DNA of 5,695 nt from positions 1 to 5,695 of the forward strand of contig CAJKQZ010000156.1 of NCBI GenBank assembly GCA_905202115.1, in the 5' to 3' direction. This document shows positions 1 to 5,695 of the stretch, piece after piece. Source of the DNA: an uncultured Prevotellaceae bacterium. GTDB lineage: Bacteria; Bacteroidota; Bacteroidia; Bacteroidales; Bacteroidaceae. Each line of letters opens with the position of its first letter. The first letter of the stretch is position 1. The notes below the pieces were generated by a model. It searched no databases and was not told the DNA's origin. It saw only the letters and a list, made by a program, of their open reading frames with translations. The position numbers were made by a program, and so were the translations under genes.

Positions 1-1675
1 GGCCAATGCGGTAGTAACCGTCGGCAAGGCCGCGGTCGCGGTTTGCAAGGAATGCTTCAGCGGCTTCCTGCAGAGTTGCTTTGGCTGCTGCATATTCTGC
101 GTCGGTGTAAGTCTTGCCTTCGGAGTAGTTGAGCATAGTGTCGGCATCGGCATAAGTTTTTTTGAAGTTGTCTAAAACTTCCTGCGAACTTATGTAACCC
201 GGAGCGTCCTGAACTTCATAATTGCGGCTTGCAAGTGAGCTGTATTGAGCAAGAGCTTTGTTGAGCTCTACAAAGCCTTCCATGTTTGCAAGTTTGTCGA
301 TCTGTTCCTGCGGAACGCAACGGATGAACCATGAAGACGGAGAATCTGTAGCGCCGTCCCAAAGAACAATCTTACCGATCGTGCCGTTACCGTTGTCGTG
401 GCCGTCCTGGTGGAACGGACGCGGAGGATAAGCCTGGTCGGGATCGTCAGAGATGTACCACTGTCCTGCGTGGTTGTTTGCTTTGAGAGTACCGGGGGTG
501 GTGTATTCTGTTGACCACTGAACGGGAGCGCCGTCGTACTTGTCTGTGGAGCGGTTGATGTAAAGACCGCCGGCATTGTGCCATTCGTAGCGGATTTCGC
601 CTTTGTCGTTAACATGGAACTTGAGCTGCCAGATAAAGCGCGGATTGTTTTCGTCGAAAGCTTTCCAGCCGAGAGCGCCCTTTTCTGTCTCGCCCGGAGC
701 GTAGATTGCGTATTCGCCGTTGTTTACTGCGGTGAATGCGGTGTTGGCTGTCTTGATATAGTAGTAAGCGCCGTCAACGAGGGGCACCGAGTTTGCGGGG
801 TCGTCGAGAATAGCTTTGTATGCTACGAGATTGTCGTATACTTCAGTGCACTTTTCATCATCCCAGGACGAACTGTTTTCGATAGCGTCCATAAGAAGGT
901 TCATGAAATTGTCAACGTTTTCTGCGTTGGCAATGAAACCGGGATCGGTGCCATACTTATACTCGTCGTATATGTTCAGAGGCAGTTTGTTGATGTATTC
1001 GTTGAGGCGAACCTTAGGATCGCTGCCGTCTACATAAGGCTTGATTGTGAAAATGTTTGTGTCAGTCCACAGATAGAAGGCGCGGATGTTTCCTTTTGAT
1101 TCGTTGCAAAGCCAGCCGCGTCCGTTGGGAACGTTTTCGTTGATTTCGCAAAGGGTAATAGCCGTACCGTCGCCCACCCAGTCTACGTCGGTAAAAGAGC
1201 CGCCGGCTGTAGAGCCGTAGTTAAGACCGTCGTAGTTGTTGGCGCTGGTTACAACGAATTTGTTTGCTTCTTCGATGTTGTCAGTAAGGCTCAGGTTTCC
1301 CTGCGGCCATTCCCCATTGGGAAGCCATACGATTTTAAGGTACTTGCCCGTTGCTACGTGCTGCAGGCGGTATTGAGGCCTGTCTACCGTTGCATTGTAG
1401 TCCTCTGCCTGAACGAACTTCCAGAGGATGTCCTGGGGCACCTCATTGCCGTCCTCATAGGCAACAGGGTACTTCAAATCTTCATTGGAATTTACCTCGC
1501 TACCCACATAGTGGCCGCCGTTGTCACGGTCGGAGCGGGTTTCCAAAGCTGCAACCAAGCCGTCATAGACGTCGTTCGGGTCGATTCCTCCACCCAGAAT
1601 CCATTGGGCTTGTGCATTCGGTGCTATCGCCAGAGTGGCGAAAAGCATCGCGATAAAAGAAAAAAATTTCTTCAT
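1..1675 (-). CDS. Large exported protein with lectin-like beta modules and helical linkers (3' end outside window)
   Basis: The frame stays open for 558 codons from the ATG at 1675 to the window edge with no stop, so the C-terminus is missing. Residues 1-23 form a signal peptide: KK at 2-3, a hydrophobic core, and an AQA|Q cleavage site at 23/24. There is no lipobox cysteine, so export by signal peptidase I is expected. Module 1 (about 80-215) carries YRLQHVATGKYLKI at 102-115 and LTDNIEEANKFVV near 129-141, a pattern seen in ricin-like or beta-trefoil carbohydrate-binding modules of Bacteroidales. Module 2 (about 299-456) begins LVDGAYYYIK and ends FIRCVP. A third begins LADGYYRIG at the edge. 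Linkers (about 219-298 and 459-546) look helical; the second, with YTDAEYAAAKATL, resembles FIVAR repeats. Surface glycan or host-ligand binding is an inference; no catalytic motif is visible. A type IX sorting domain, if present, would lie outside. The start is supported by the signal peptide. Confidence 0.88.
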   Translation of the reverse strand, partial: MKKFFSFIAMLFATLAIAPNAQAQWILGGGIDPNDVYDGLVAALETRSDRDNGGHYVGSEVNSNEDLKYPVAYEDGNEVPQDILWKFVQAEDYNATVDRPQYRLQHVATGKYLKIVWLPNGEWPQGNLSLTDNIEEANKFVVTSANNYDGLNYGSTAGGSFTDVDWVGDGTAITLCEINENVPNGRGWLCNESKGNIRAFYLWTDTNIFTIKPYVDGSDPKVRLNEYINKLPLNIYDEYKYGTDPGFIANAENVDNFMNLLMDAIENSSSWDDEKCTEVYDNLVAYKAILDDPANSVPLVDGAYYYIKTANTAFTAVNNGEYAIYAPGETEKGALGWKAFDENNPRFIWQLKFHVNDKGEIRYEWHNAGGLYINRSTDKYDGAPVQWSTEYTTPGTLKANNHAGQWYISDDPDQAYPPRPFHQDGHDNGNGTIGKIVLWDGATDSPSSWFIRCVPQEQIDKLANMEGFVELNKALAQYSSLASRNYEVQDAPGYISSQEVLDNFKKTYADADTMLNYSEGKTYTDAEYAAAKATLQEAAEAFLANRDRGLADGYYRIG

Positions 1676-1701
1676 GCTTTTTGATTTTTGATGAATAATA
1701 A

Positions 1702-1722
1702 TGTTAGTTAAAACTGTTAGTT
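1702..1722 (-). repeat. Direct repeat AACTAACA x2 in the leader
   Basis: Two exact copies of AACTAACA (minus strand; 1715-1722 and 1702-1709) lie 13 nt apart start to start, 27-47 nt upstream of the ATG of the lectin-module gene. They fall within the predicted untranslated leader. They could be a protein or RNA binding site for post-transcriptional control, or chance in AT-rich sequence; the function is unknown. Confidence 0.4.
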
Positions 1723-1781
1723 AGGTTTCTTTGAGGTTGTGTTTTCATTCTCGTTTTTGTCTCCCGAAAGGAAACAGTGCG

Positions 1782-1834
1782 CTAAGTTAATCCTTTTACT
1801 TCTAATTTACACAAGTTTTTCTGTTTTTTTGCAA
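1782..1834 (-). promoter_or_regulatory. Probable promoter region of the lectin-module gene (two candidate -7 boxes)
   Basis: Read on the minus strand, TAAATTAG (1802-1809) matches five of the six fixed positions of the Bacteroidota -7 box TAnnTTTG. A TTG lies 22 nt upstream (1832-1834), slightly longer than the usual 19-21 nt. A second candidate, TAACTTAG (1782-1789), also has a TTG 22 nt upstream, so the exact start site is uncertain. Either would give a leader of about 100-120 nt before the ATG at 1675. The leader is A-rich upstream of the ATG, as is usual for ribosome binding in this phylum, with no Shine-Dalgarno sequence. Confidence 0.35.
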
Positions 1835-1954
1835 TTATTTTATGGCGATTTCTCGATTTAACTATTATATTTATTTTTTCTGTGTTCTTTTTTATGGCGG
1901 CGGTGTGTTCCCGTTCATGAAAATGTACATTATAGAAGATACAGAATAGGCCGG

Positions 1955-2024
1955 AAAAATTATCTCTGAGATATTTTAAATTATGTCAGACATATTTCAA
2001 AATATCTCAGAGATAATTTTTTTT
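1955..2024. repeat. Three 13-nt palindromes at 21-nt period forming a 67-nt near-perfect palindrome
   Basis: Unit 1 TATCTCTGAGATA (1961-1973), unit 2 TATGTCAGACATA (1982-1994) and unit 3 TATCTCAGAGATA (2003-2015) are each perfect odd palindromes with 6-nt arms around one A or T. They are separated by 8-nt AT spacers (TTTTAAAT, TTTCAAAA), giving an exact 21-nt period, two turns of B-DNA. Unit 3 is the reverse complement of unit 1. The whole block is symmetrical about 1988: outer arms 1955-1977 and 1999-2021 pair perfectly over 23 bp, and the inner part adds 8 more pairs with two mismatches. A run of eight T follows on the plus strand (2017-2024). A related copy lies at 5663-5695. It could be an operator array, a dispersed intergenic repeat, or a bidirectional terminator. 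Confidence 0.9.
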
Positions 2025-2173
2025 ACAAGCGGGAGGTTTCCGGTTTTTTCTGTCGGTAGGGCTGTCGATACTTATAGCAGTGTAATCTGACGATATGTAG
2101 GTAATAATATAATTAAGGAGTAAGGCGACTTTTTGAATGGAAGCGACTGTTAAGGGCCGCTGGAAATGAAAAG

Positions 2174-2209
2174 CAATGGCTCCCTTGCTTATAAACAGGG
2201 GAGCCATTG
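2174..2209 (-). terminator. Rho-independent-type terminator of the double phosphatase gene
   Basis: Arms 2174-2187 and 2196-2209 form a 14-bp stem (CAATGGCTCCCTTG against CAGGGGAGCCATTG, with one G-U pair) around the 8-nt loop 2188-2195. On the minus strand the stem starts 22 nt after the stop codon of the phosphatase gene and is followed by a moderately U-rich tail, CTTTTCATTT. Strong stem, close spacing and a minus-strand U tail all fit termination of that gene. The plus-strand flank has no T run, so it should act in one direction. Confidence 0.8.
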
Positions 2210-2231
2210 TAGTATGGAGGTTTGCCGTATT

Positions 2232-4124
2232 TTATAACCGGCGGAGCAGAATGGTTTCGCCCTTTGTGTTGAATACTTTGAGCGTTAGTTCTTTTCCGTC
2301 TTTCTGGAGAACCATTACCGTTGCGCTGTCCATTTCGGGGCCTCCGCCACCTATCGCGGGACAGGGATTACCCATTTTGCCAGGTTCGAGCACATAATAT
2401 ATATGGGCGTGGGCCGTGAGGTCGACATCGAATCCTGCTTTCTGCAGCACGGGGTCCCATAGCCTTGTCCAGGGGTGGTAGTTGTCGGTGTATACTTCCG
2501 AACCGCCCCAGATAGGGATGTGTTGTATGAGAATATGGCGTTTTGCGCGTTTGAATTCTTTGCTTTTTACTTCTTTGGCCAGGAAAATAGCCTGATCCTG
2601 GCGCAGCTGCGAAAAGTCGTTCAGGCCGTAGTAAACGGGCGTCTCGTCTTTCTTGTCTTCTCCGCAGTCGAGCACCACGAAGCGTGTGTCGCCCCACGAG
2701 AAAGCCCCGTAGGTTTTTCCTCCGAAGTTGTCGGTGAGCGAAAGCATGCCGGCCGAGTAGTTGTTGCGTATCTCGTGGTTGCCGCGAATTATGAAAGTGG
2801 GTCGTTCGGCTGCGTCGGCTGCCGCTGTGAGCACGTTTACGCGGCGTATTGCCTTGCTGCGGCTGTCGGGCTCGGGAACGCAGTCGCCGTTGAACAACGA
2901 GAAGTCGTAATCGATACCTTTTTCCTTGAGAACCTCGAACAACCGGTTCATTACGTGGTCTTGCTCGTGCAAATCGTTCAGAATTACCATAGTGAACTTG
3001 TCGGTGTCGGGCTCGGGCAGGCTGAACGAGTAGAAAGGCGTGGTTACCTTGTTGCCGAGGATTTTGTGGTATGCTTCGTTCTTCAGAACTTCCTGTGCGC
3101 ATACGCGGTAGTAGTATTTCACACCCGTTTTCAGTCCGTTTATGCGTATCTTGTTTTCAATGTCGAAGCATGGTTCCTGCCCTGAAAGCAGTGTGCGCGC
3201 CGTTTTGAGGTTAGTGGTGTCGGTTCCGTACTCTATCCATGTGTGTGTTATGGCATTGGTCTGGTACATAACGGTAACGCCGTCGTTTGTAAGGTCCTGC
3301 AGATAGGGAGCGGAGTATATCAGCTTGTTGTCGGGCAGCTTTATGCGCACGTCGGCATAGACGGGACGGTGATCCGAGGCGTCGGGCTCGTTTACCACCC
3401 TGCTACGCAGCAGTGCCACCATGTCGGCGTGTTTTTTATACACTGCAATGTAGTCTATCGTCACGTTGGGCTTGTCGGCCGGCCATGTGTGCTGCTTTAT
3501 ATCGTTGAGAACGGTGAAGTTCTGCGCGAGCGTTTTTCCCGACGGCTTGTCGGGCTCGGCGTTGAGGTCGCCGGCCAGGAAGAAAGGTTTGTCGTATTTC
3601 TCGGCCTCGCGGCCGATTATCTCGAGCGAGCTTATGCGGTCGTCGTCGTTGAGAGAGAGGTGCGTTCCGCAGAACACGTAGTTGGGAAATTCGGCAATTA
3701 CAGCCGTGCGGGCCTCTTCGCGGCCCGGAAGTGCGATGCGTTTCACCGCAACAGGTTTCTTCTCTGTAAGAATGCCCATGCCGTAAAGGCCGCCGCCTAT
3801 TTCGACCGTAGGAGAATAGAAAGCGCGCATTCCGAGAGCGGCGGCGTATTCGCCCAATGCGTAACGGTTGGCCGAACGTGAGCTGGCGCTGTCCACTTCT
3901 TCTATAGCGATTACGTCGGGAGCTATATTTTCGATTACGCGTGCCTGTTTTTCGTAATTATATGCCTTTGCGTCGGCTGTTTTGCCGTTGTAAATGTTGT
4001 AGGACGCAATGCGGATTGTGTTTTCAGGGCCGTGATCGTACTGGGCTCTGCTTTGCAGAGGAGCAAGAGCCGTTGCGCAGAATGTTATGGCGCAATTGCG
4101 AAAAAGAATTCGTGGAAATGTCAT
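2232..4124 (-). CDS. Secreted two-enzyme phosphoesterase: EEP domain, FnIII-like domain and calcineurin-like metallophosphatase
   Basis: This 630-residue protein begins with a signal peptide (R5/R9, hydrophobic 10-21, likely cleavage SRA|Q at 27/28), which supports the ATG at 4124. Residues about 35-262 are an endonuclease/exonuclease/phosphatase fold with its full motif set: N43 in SYNIYNG, E76 in IEEVD, H155 in GTHL, D186 and N188 in GDLN, D224 in IDYI, and D251-H252 in SDHRPV. Residues about 265-365 look like the N-terminal beta domain of purple acid phosphatases (YGTDTTNLKTA, INGLKTGVKYYYRV). Residues about 375-630 are a metallophosphatase with D384-x-H386, G413-D414, G448-N449-H450-E451, H535 and H572-x-H574; the last motif is AHAH rather than the usual GHxH. 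Both active sites look intact. The substrate is not evident: extracellular nucleic acid, nucleotides, sugar or inositol phosphates and phospholipids are all possible. It lies 90 nt after the transporter gene and ends at its own terminator. Domain calls are firm; the function beyond phosphoester hydrolysis is inference. Confidence 0.93.
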   Translation of the reverse strand: MTFPRILFRNCAITFCATALAPLQSRAQYDHGPENTIRIASYNIYNGKTADAKAYNYEKQARVIENIAPDVIAIEEVDSASSRSANRYALGEYAAALGMRAFYSPTVEIGGGLYGMGILTEKKPVAVKRIALPGREEARTAVIAEFPNYVFCGTHLSLNDDDRISSLEIIGREAEKYDKPFFLAGDLNAEPDKPSGKTLAQNFTVLNDIKQHTWPADKPNVTIDYIAVYKKHADMVALLRSRVVNEPDASDHRPVYADVRIKLPDNKLIYSAPYLQDLTNDGVTVMYQTNAITHTWIEYGTDTTNLKTARTLLSGQEPCFDIENKIRINGLKTGVKYYYRVCAQEVLKNEAYHKILGNKVTTPFYSFSLPEPDTDKFTMVILNDLHEQDHVMNRLFEVLKEKGIDYDFSLFNGDCVPEPDSRSKAIRRVNVLTAAADAAERPTFIIRGNHEIRNNYSAGMLSLTDNFGGKTYGAFSWGDTRFVVLDCGEDKKDETPVYYGLNDFSQLRQDQAIFLAKEVKSKEFKRAKRHILIQHIPIWGGSEVYTDNYHPWTRLWDPVLQKAGFDVDLTAHAHIYYVLEPGKMGNPCPAIGGGGPEMDSATVMVLQKDGKELTLKVFNTKGETILLRRL

Positions 4125-4167
4125 GTTAAGTGTAAAGGTTATGGTTTATAGCTCCAAAGTTAAGTGT
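4125..4167 (-). repeat. Direct repeat ACACTTAAC x2 around the phosphatase promoter
   Basis: Two exact 9-nt copies of ACACTTAAC (minus strand; 4159-4167 and 4125-4133) lie 34 nt apart start to start. The upstream copy overlaps the -7 box and the downstream copy directly abuts the start codon. They could be paired regulatory sites or a chance duplication; nothing else supports a role. Confidence 0.4.
4155..4162 (-). promoter_or_regulatory. -7 promoter box of the phosphatase gene
   Basis: On the minus strand, TAACTTTG is an exact match to the Bacteroidota -7 consensus TAnnTTTG, 30 nt upstream of the ATG at 4124. I see no TTTG or TTG at 19-21 nt upstream, so the -33 element is weak or absent, which may mean activator dependence or low basal output. 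It sits inside the 90-nt gap after the transporter gene, so the phosphatase could be expressed both from here and by read-through. Confidence 0.5.
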
Positions 4168-4214
4168 TTTTGTTAAAACAGATTGCTTGCGGTTCGTATT
4201 ATTGTGTGTTGTCC

Positions 4215-5384
4215 TTACTTTCTGAACTTGCTCACAAGCAGCGTGCTTACGAGCAAGATCGATATTGTGGCGCAGATGAATATCGTGATGCCCGACGAGG
4301 TCATTATATTTCCTATTCCGACCAACGGCGAAACGATTCCTCCGAATATGAAACTCGCCGCCCCGAATGCCGCCGAAGCCGTGCCGGCGTTCTGGCGCTC
4401 GCTGTCCATTGCCAGCGATGTAGAGGCGGGAAGCGTTATGCCCACGAAGAACAGAAGCAGGAACAGCGTCGTTTCGTAAACCCAGAATCCCATGTCGAAA
4501 GCAAGACACAGGGCTGTGAATCCGGCCAGTACGAACATTCCCACAGCTCCGAACAACACTGCGTTCTGCGGTTGGTTGAATCTCATCGTTATGGCGGCTG
4601 CCGAGCCTGTTGCAACGCCGTTGAGTGCGAAGCACAGGCTGAACATGAGCGGCGAATGGCCGTAATGCTGCTGTATGATGAAGGGCGAAGACGCGATGTA
4701 GGCGAACATTACACCCATTGCGAATGCCTGCTGCAACAGGTAGCGCATGAAAAAGCGGTTACGCATTACCGTGCCGAACAGTCTGTATACGGAAATCACG
4801 CTCCGTGTGCTGCGACGTTCCGCCGGCAGCGATTCCTTTAGGCGCAGGCTCAGGGCAAGCAATATTATGCCTATGGCGATGAGCACAACGAATATTCCGC
4901 GCCAGTCGGTCACTTTCATGAGCATTCCGCCTATCACGGGAGCGGCTATAGGTGCCACGCCGTTTACCGCACCTATCATGGCCATGAACTTTGCCAGTTC
5001 TTTGCCCGAATACATGTCGGTGGCAACCGACTTGGCTATCACAATGCCGCCGGCTCCTCCCAATCCCTGGAACAGGCGGAAAATGATGAACGAGAGGATG
5101 TCGGGAGCGAGGCAGCAGGCCACGCTGCCCGCGATGAAGAGTAACATGCAGGCTATGAGCGGACGCCTGCGCCCGATTTTGTCGCTTATCGGACCGACGA
5201 ACAGCTGTCCGGCGGCGAGTCCTATCATACTTGTCGTGAGGCCGAGCTGAACGCGCGACGCTGTTGTCATGAAGTAAGCCGCCTGCGAGGGAAGGCAAGG
5301 CAGATACATGTCGGTTACAAACGGGCCGAAGGCCGTCAGGAATCCTAATGTCACTAAAAGGAAAAGTTTACCGTTCTGTTGCAT
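4215..5384 (-). CDS. MFS multidrug efflux transporter, Bcr/CflA family
   Basis: This 389-residue protein is the usual length for Bcr/CflA drug:proton antiporters of the inner membrane and has 12 hydrophobic segments. Family marks, in order: TDMYLP in the first segment (24-29); MFS motif A GPISDKIGRRR in the loop between segments 2 and 3 (64-74); RLFQG of motif B in segment 4 (103-107); the motif C region with APVIGG in segment 5 (148-153), typical of 12-segment antiporters; DWRGIF before segment 6 (159-164); and YIASSPFIIQQHYG around segments 7 to 8 (228-241), which resembles the Bcr consensus. The start at 5384 puts the first segment right after a short polar N-terminus. Relatives export bicyclomycin, chloramphenicol, sulfonamides or dipeptides; the substrate here cannot be told. 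No terminator follows before the phosphatase gene. No truncation or frameshift is seen. Confidence 0.94.
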   Translation of the reverse strand: MQQNGKLFLLVTLGFLTAFGPFVTDMYLPCLPSQAAYFMTTASRVQLGLTTSMIGLAAGQLFVGPISDKIGRRRPLIACMLLFIAGSVACCLAPDILSFIIFRLFQGLGGAGGIVIAKSVATDMYSGKELAKFMAMIGAVNGVAPIAAPVIGGMLMKVTDWRGIFVVLIAIGIILLALSLRLKESLPAERRSTRSVISVYRLFGTVMRNRFFMRYLLQQAFAMGVMFAYIASSPFIIQQHYGHSPLMFSLCFALNGVATGSAAAITMRFNQPQNAVLFGAVGMFVLAGFTALCLAFDMGFWVYETTLFLLLFFVGITLPASTSLAMDSERQNAGTASAAFGAASFIFGGIVSPLVGIGNIMTSSGITIFICATISILLVSTLLVSKFRK

Positions 5385-5494
5385 AAAAAAATGTATTTAC
5401 TCCAGAAAGGACATGGCAGGCGGGCGTGAAATCATACGTGTTATACCGTAAACATATCGTCGTATGCCTTTAAAAGCACTGCGCTTTCCGATTT
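5385..5494 (-). promoter_or_regulatory. Long 5' leader of the MFS gene with a five-codon upstream ORF
   Basis: The predicted leader is about 110 nt. Near its end, ATG TCC TTT CTG GAG TAA (5414-5397) forms a five-codon ORF that stops 12 nt before the transporter ATG. A 6-nt inverted repeat (CATACG at 5461-5466 against CGTATG at 5433-5438, minus strand) is a weak possible stem. Small leader ORFs upstream of drug-efflux genes can mediate translation attenuation, but there is no convincing alternative stem-loop pair here, and the short ORF may be chance. Confidence 0.25.
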
Positions 5495-5500
5495 CGGGTG

Positions 5501-5531
5501 CAAAATTCACAAAAAATATTTTGTAGGCAAA
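5501..5531 (-). promoter_or_regulatory. Promoter of the MFS transporter gene
   Basis: On the minus strand, TTTG (5528-5531) is followed after exactly 19 nt by GAATTTTG (5501-5508), which differs from the Bacteroidota -7 consensus TAnnTTTG only at the first base. The -33 match and its spacing make this the best two-part promoter in the window. Transcription would start near 5494, leaving a leader of about 110 nt before the ATG at 5384. Confidence 0.55.
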
Positions 5532-5662
5532 ATATGTTGTGCCGCATAATTCATTCTTTTTTGTTTTTGTTGCATTGTACGTGCTGCGTATGCTTCCGAA
5601 ACAGACAAAAACGGTCACCCACCAAGTATTTGAAAATCAACAGGTGTATATATAGCGAAAAA

Positions 5663-5695
5663 TATGTCTGAGATATTTTGAATTATCTCAGACAT
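5663..5695. repeat. Second copy of the 21-nt-period palindrome array (cut by window end)
   Basis: Unit A TATGTCTGAGATA (5663-5675), an 8-nt spacer TTTTGAAT (5676-5683), and unit B TATCTCAGACAT (5684-5695, missing its last base at the edge) reproduce the 13+8 layout of the array at 1955-2024. Unit B is the reverse complement of unit A, so the pair forms a 12-bp inverted repeat. Each unit combines one TATCTC-type and one TATGTC-type half-site, whereas units in the other array use one type only. More units may follow beyond the window. Confidence 0.85.

Larger units (their letters stand above)
1676..2231. other. Gene-poor AT-rich intergenic region
   Basis: This 556-nt gap separates the stop of the double phosphatase gene from the start of the lectin-module gene, both on the minus strand. 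From right to left it holds the terminator of the phosphatase gene (2174-2209), about 150 nt with no recognisable signal (2025-2173), the triple-palindrome array (1955-2024), a small plus-strand ORF of doubtful reality (1842-1949), and the promoter and leader of the lectin-module gene (1676-1834). I see no tRNA, rRNA or transposase remnant in it. The GC content is clearly lower than in the flanking genes. Confidence 0.8.

Noticed and set aside
268..1684. ORFs at 268-615 (minus), 578-1099 and 1351-1684 (plus)
   Set aside because: All lie inside the 558-codon exported protein, whose frame is open without interruption and carries a signal peptide and repeated modules.
1955..2024. CRISPR array or phage attachment site
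   Set aside because: The repeats are 13-nt palindromes with 8-nt near-identical spacers, far too short for CRISPR, and there is no integrase or tRNA nearby to support an att site.
2007..2207. 66-codon minus-strand ORF starting inside the terminator stem
   Set aside because: Its start lies within the 3' arm of the terminator stem and it runs into the palindrome array. It has no plausible promoter or known family.
2475..3881. Long plus-strand ORFs of 236 and 212 codons (2475-3185, 3243-3881)
   Set aside because: They lie antisense inside the phosphatase gene, whose motifs are intact throughout. The translations are valine-rich and lack any recognisable motif, as expected for antisense shadows.
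4126..5298. Overlapping ORFs in other frames and on both strands within the transporter gene
   Set aside because: The Bcr/CflA frame is complete and explains the sequence. The others are arginine- or histidine-rich shadows without membrane segments.
5397..5618. 73-codon minus-strand ORF upstream of the transporter gene
   Set aside because: It spans the predicted promoter and leader, has no recognisable domain, and its composition follows local AT content. Only its last five codons could be translated as a leader ORF.

Overview
This window reads as a stretch of a gut-type Bacteroidota chromosome, most likely order Bacteroidales. The grounds are TAnnTTTG-like -7 promoter boxes, A/T-rich leaders without a well-placed Shine-Dalgarno, roughly 50% GC genes separated by long AT-rich gaps, and protein types common in that group. 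I cannot name the genus from the sequence alone. All three protein genes I can support lie on the minus strand, so the region is transcribed from right to left.

Layout in transcription order. At the right edge (about 5660-5695) is a palindromic repeat cut by the window end. It is followed by a promoter and a leader of about 110 nt for an MFS drug-efflux-type transporter of the Bcr/CflA family (5384-4215). A 90-nt gap with its own -7 box leads to a secreted two-enzyme protein (4124-2232). That protein carries an endonuclease/exonuclease/phosphatase domain, a fibronectin-like domain of purple acid phosphatase type and a calcineurin-like metallophosphatase domain. It ends at a strong stem-loop terminator (2174-2209). 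A gene-poor stretch of 556 nt follows (1676-2231), holding a striking array of three 13-nt palindromes at a 21-nt period (1955-2024), then the probable promoter and long leader of the last gene. That gene (1675 to beyond position 1) encodes a large exported protein whose first 558 residues alternate lectin-like beta modules with helical linkers. Its end is outside the window.

The transporter and the double phosphatase may share a transcript, because no terminator is visible between them, but nothing else shows that they cooperate. The repeat-module protein is a separate transcription unit. The most unusual structure is non-coding: two related palindrome arrays with half-sites TATCTC or TATGTC, a fixed 21-nt period and 8-nt AT spacers. 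Each lies about 280 nt upstream of a minus-strand start codon. They could be operators, a dispersed intergenic repeat or bidirectional terminators; the sequence alone does not decide.
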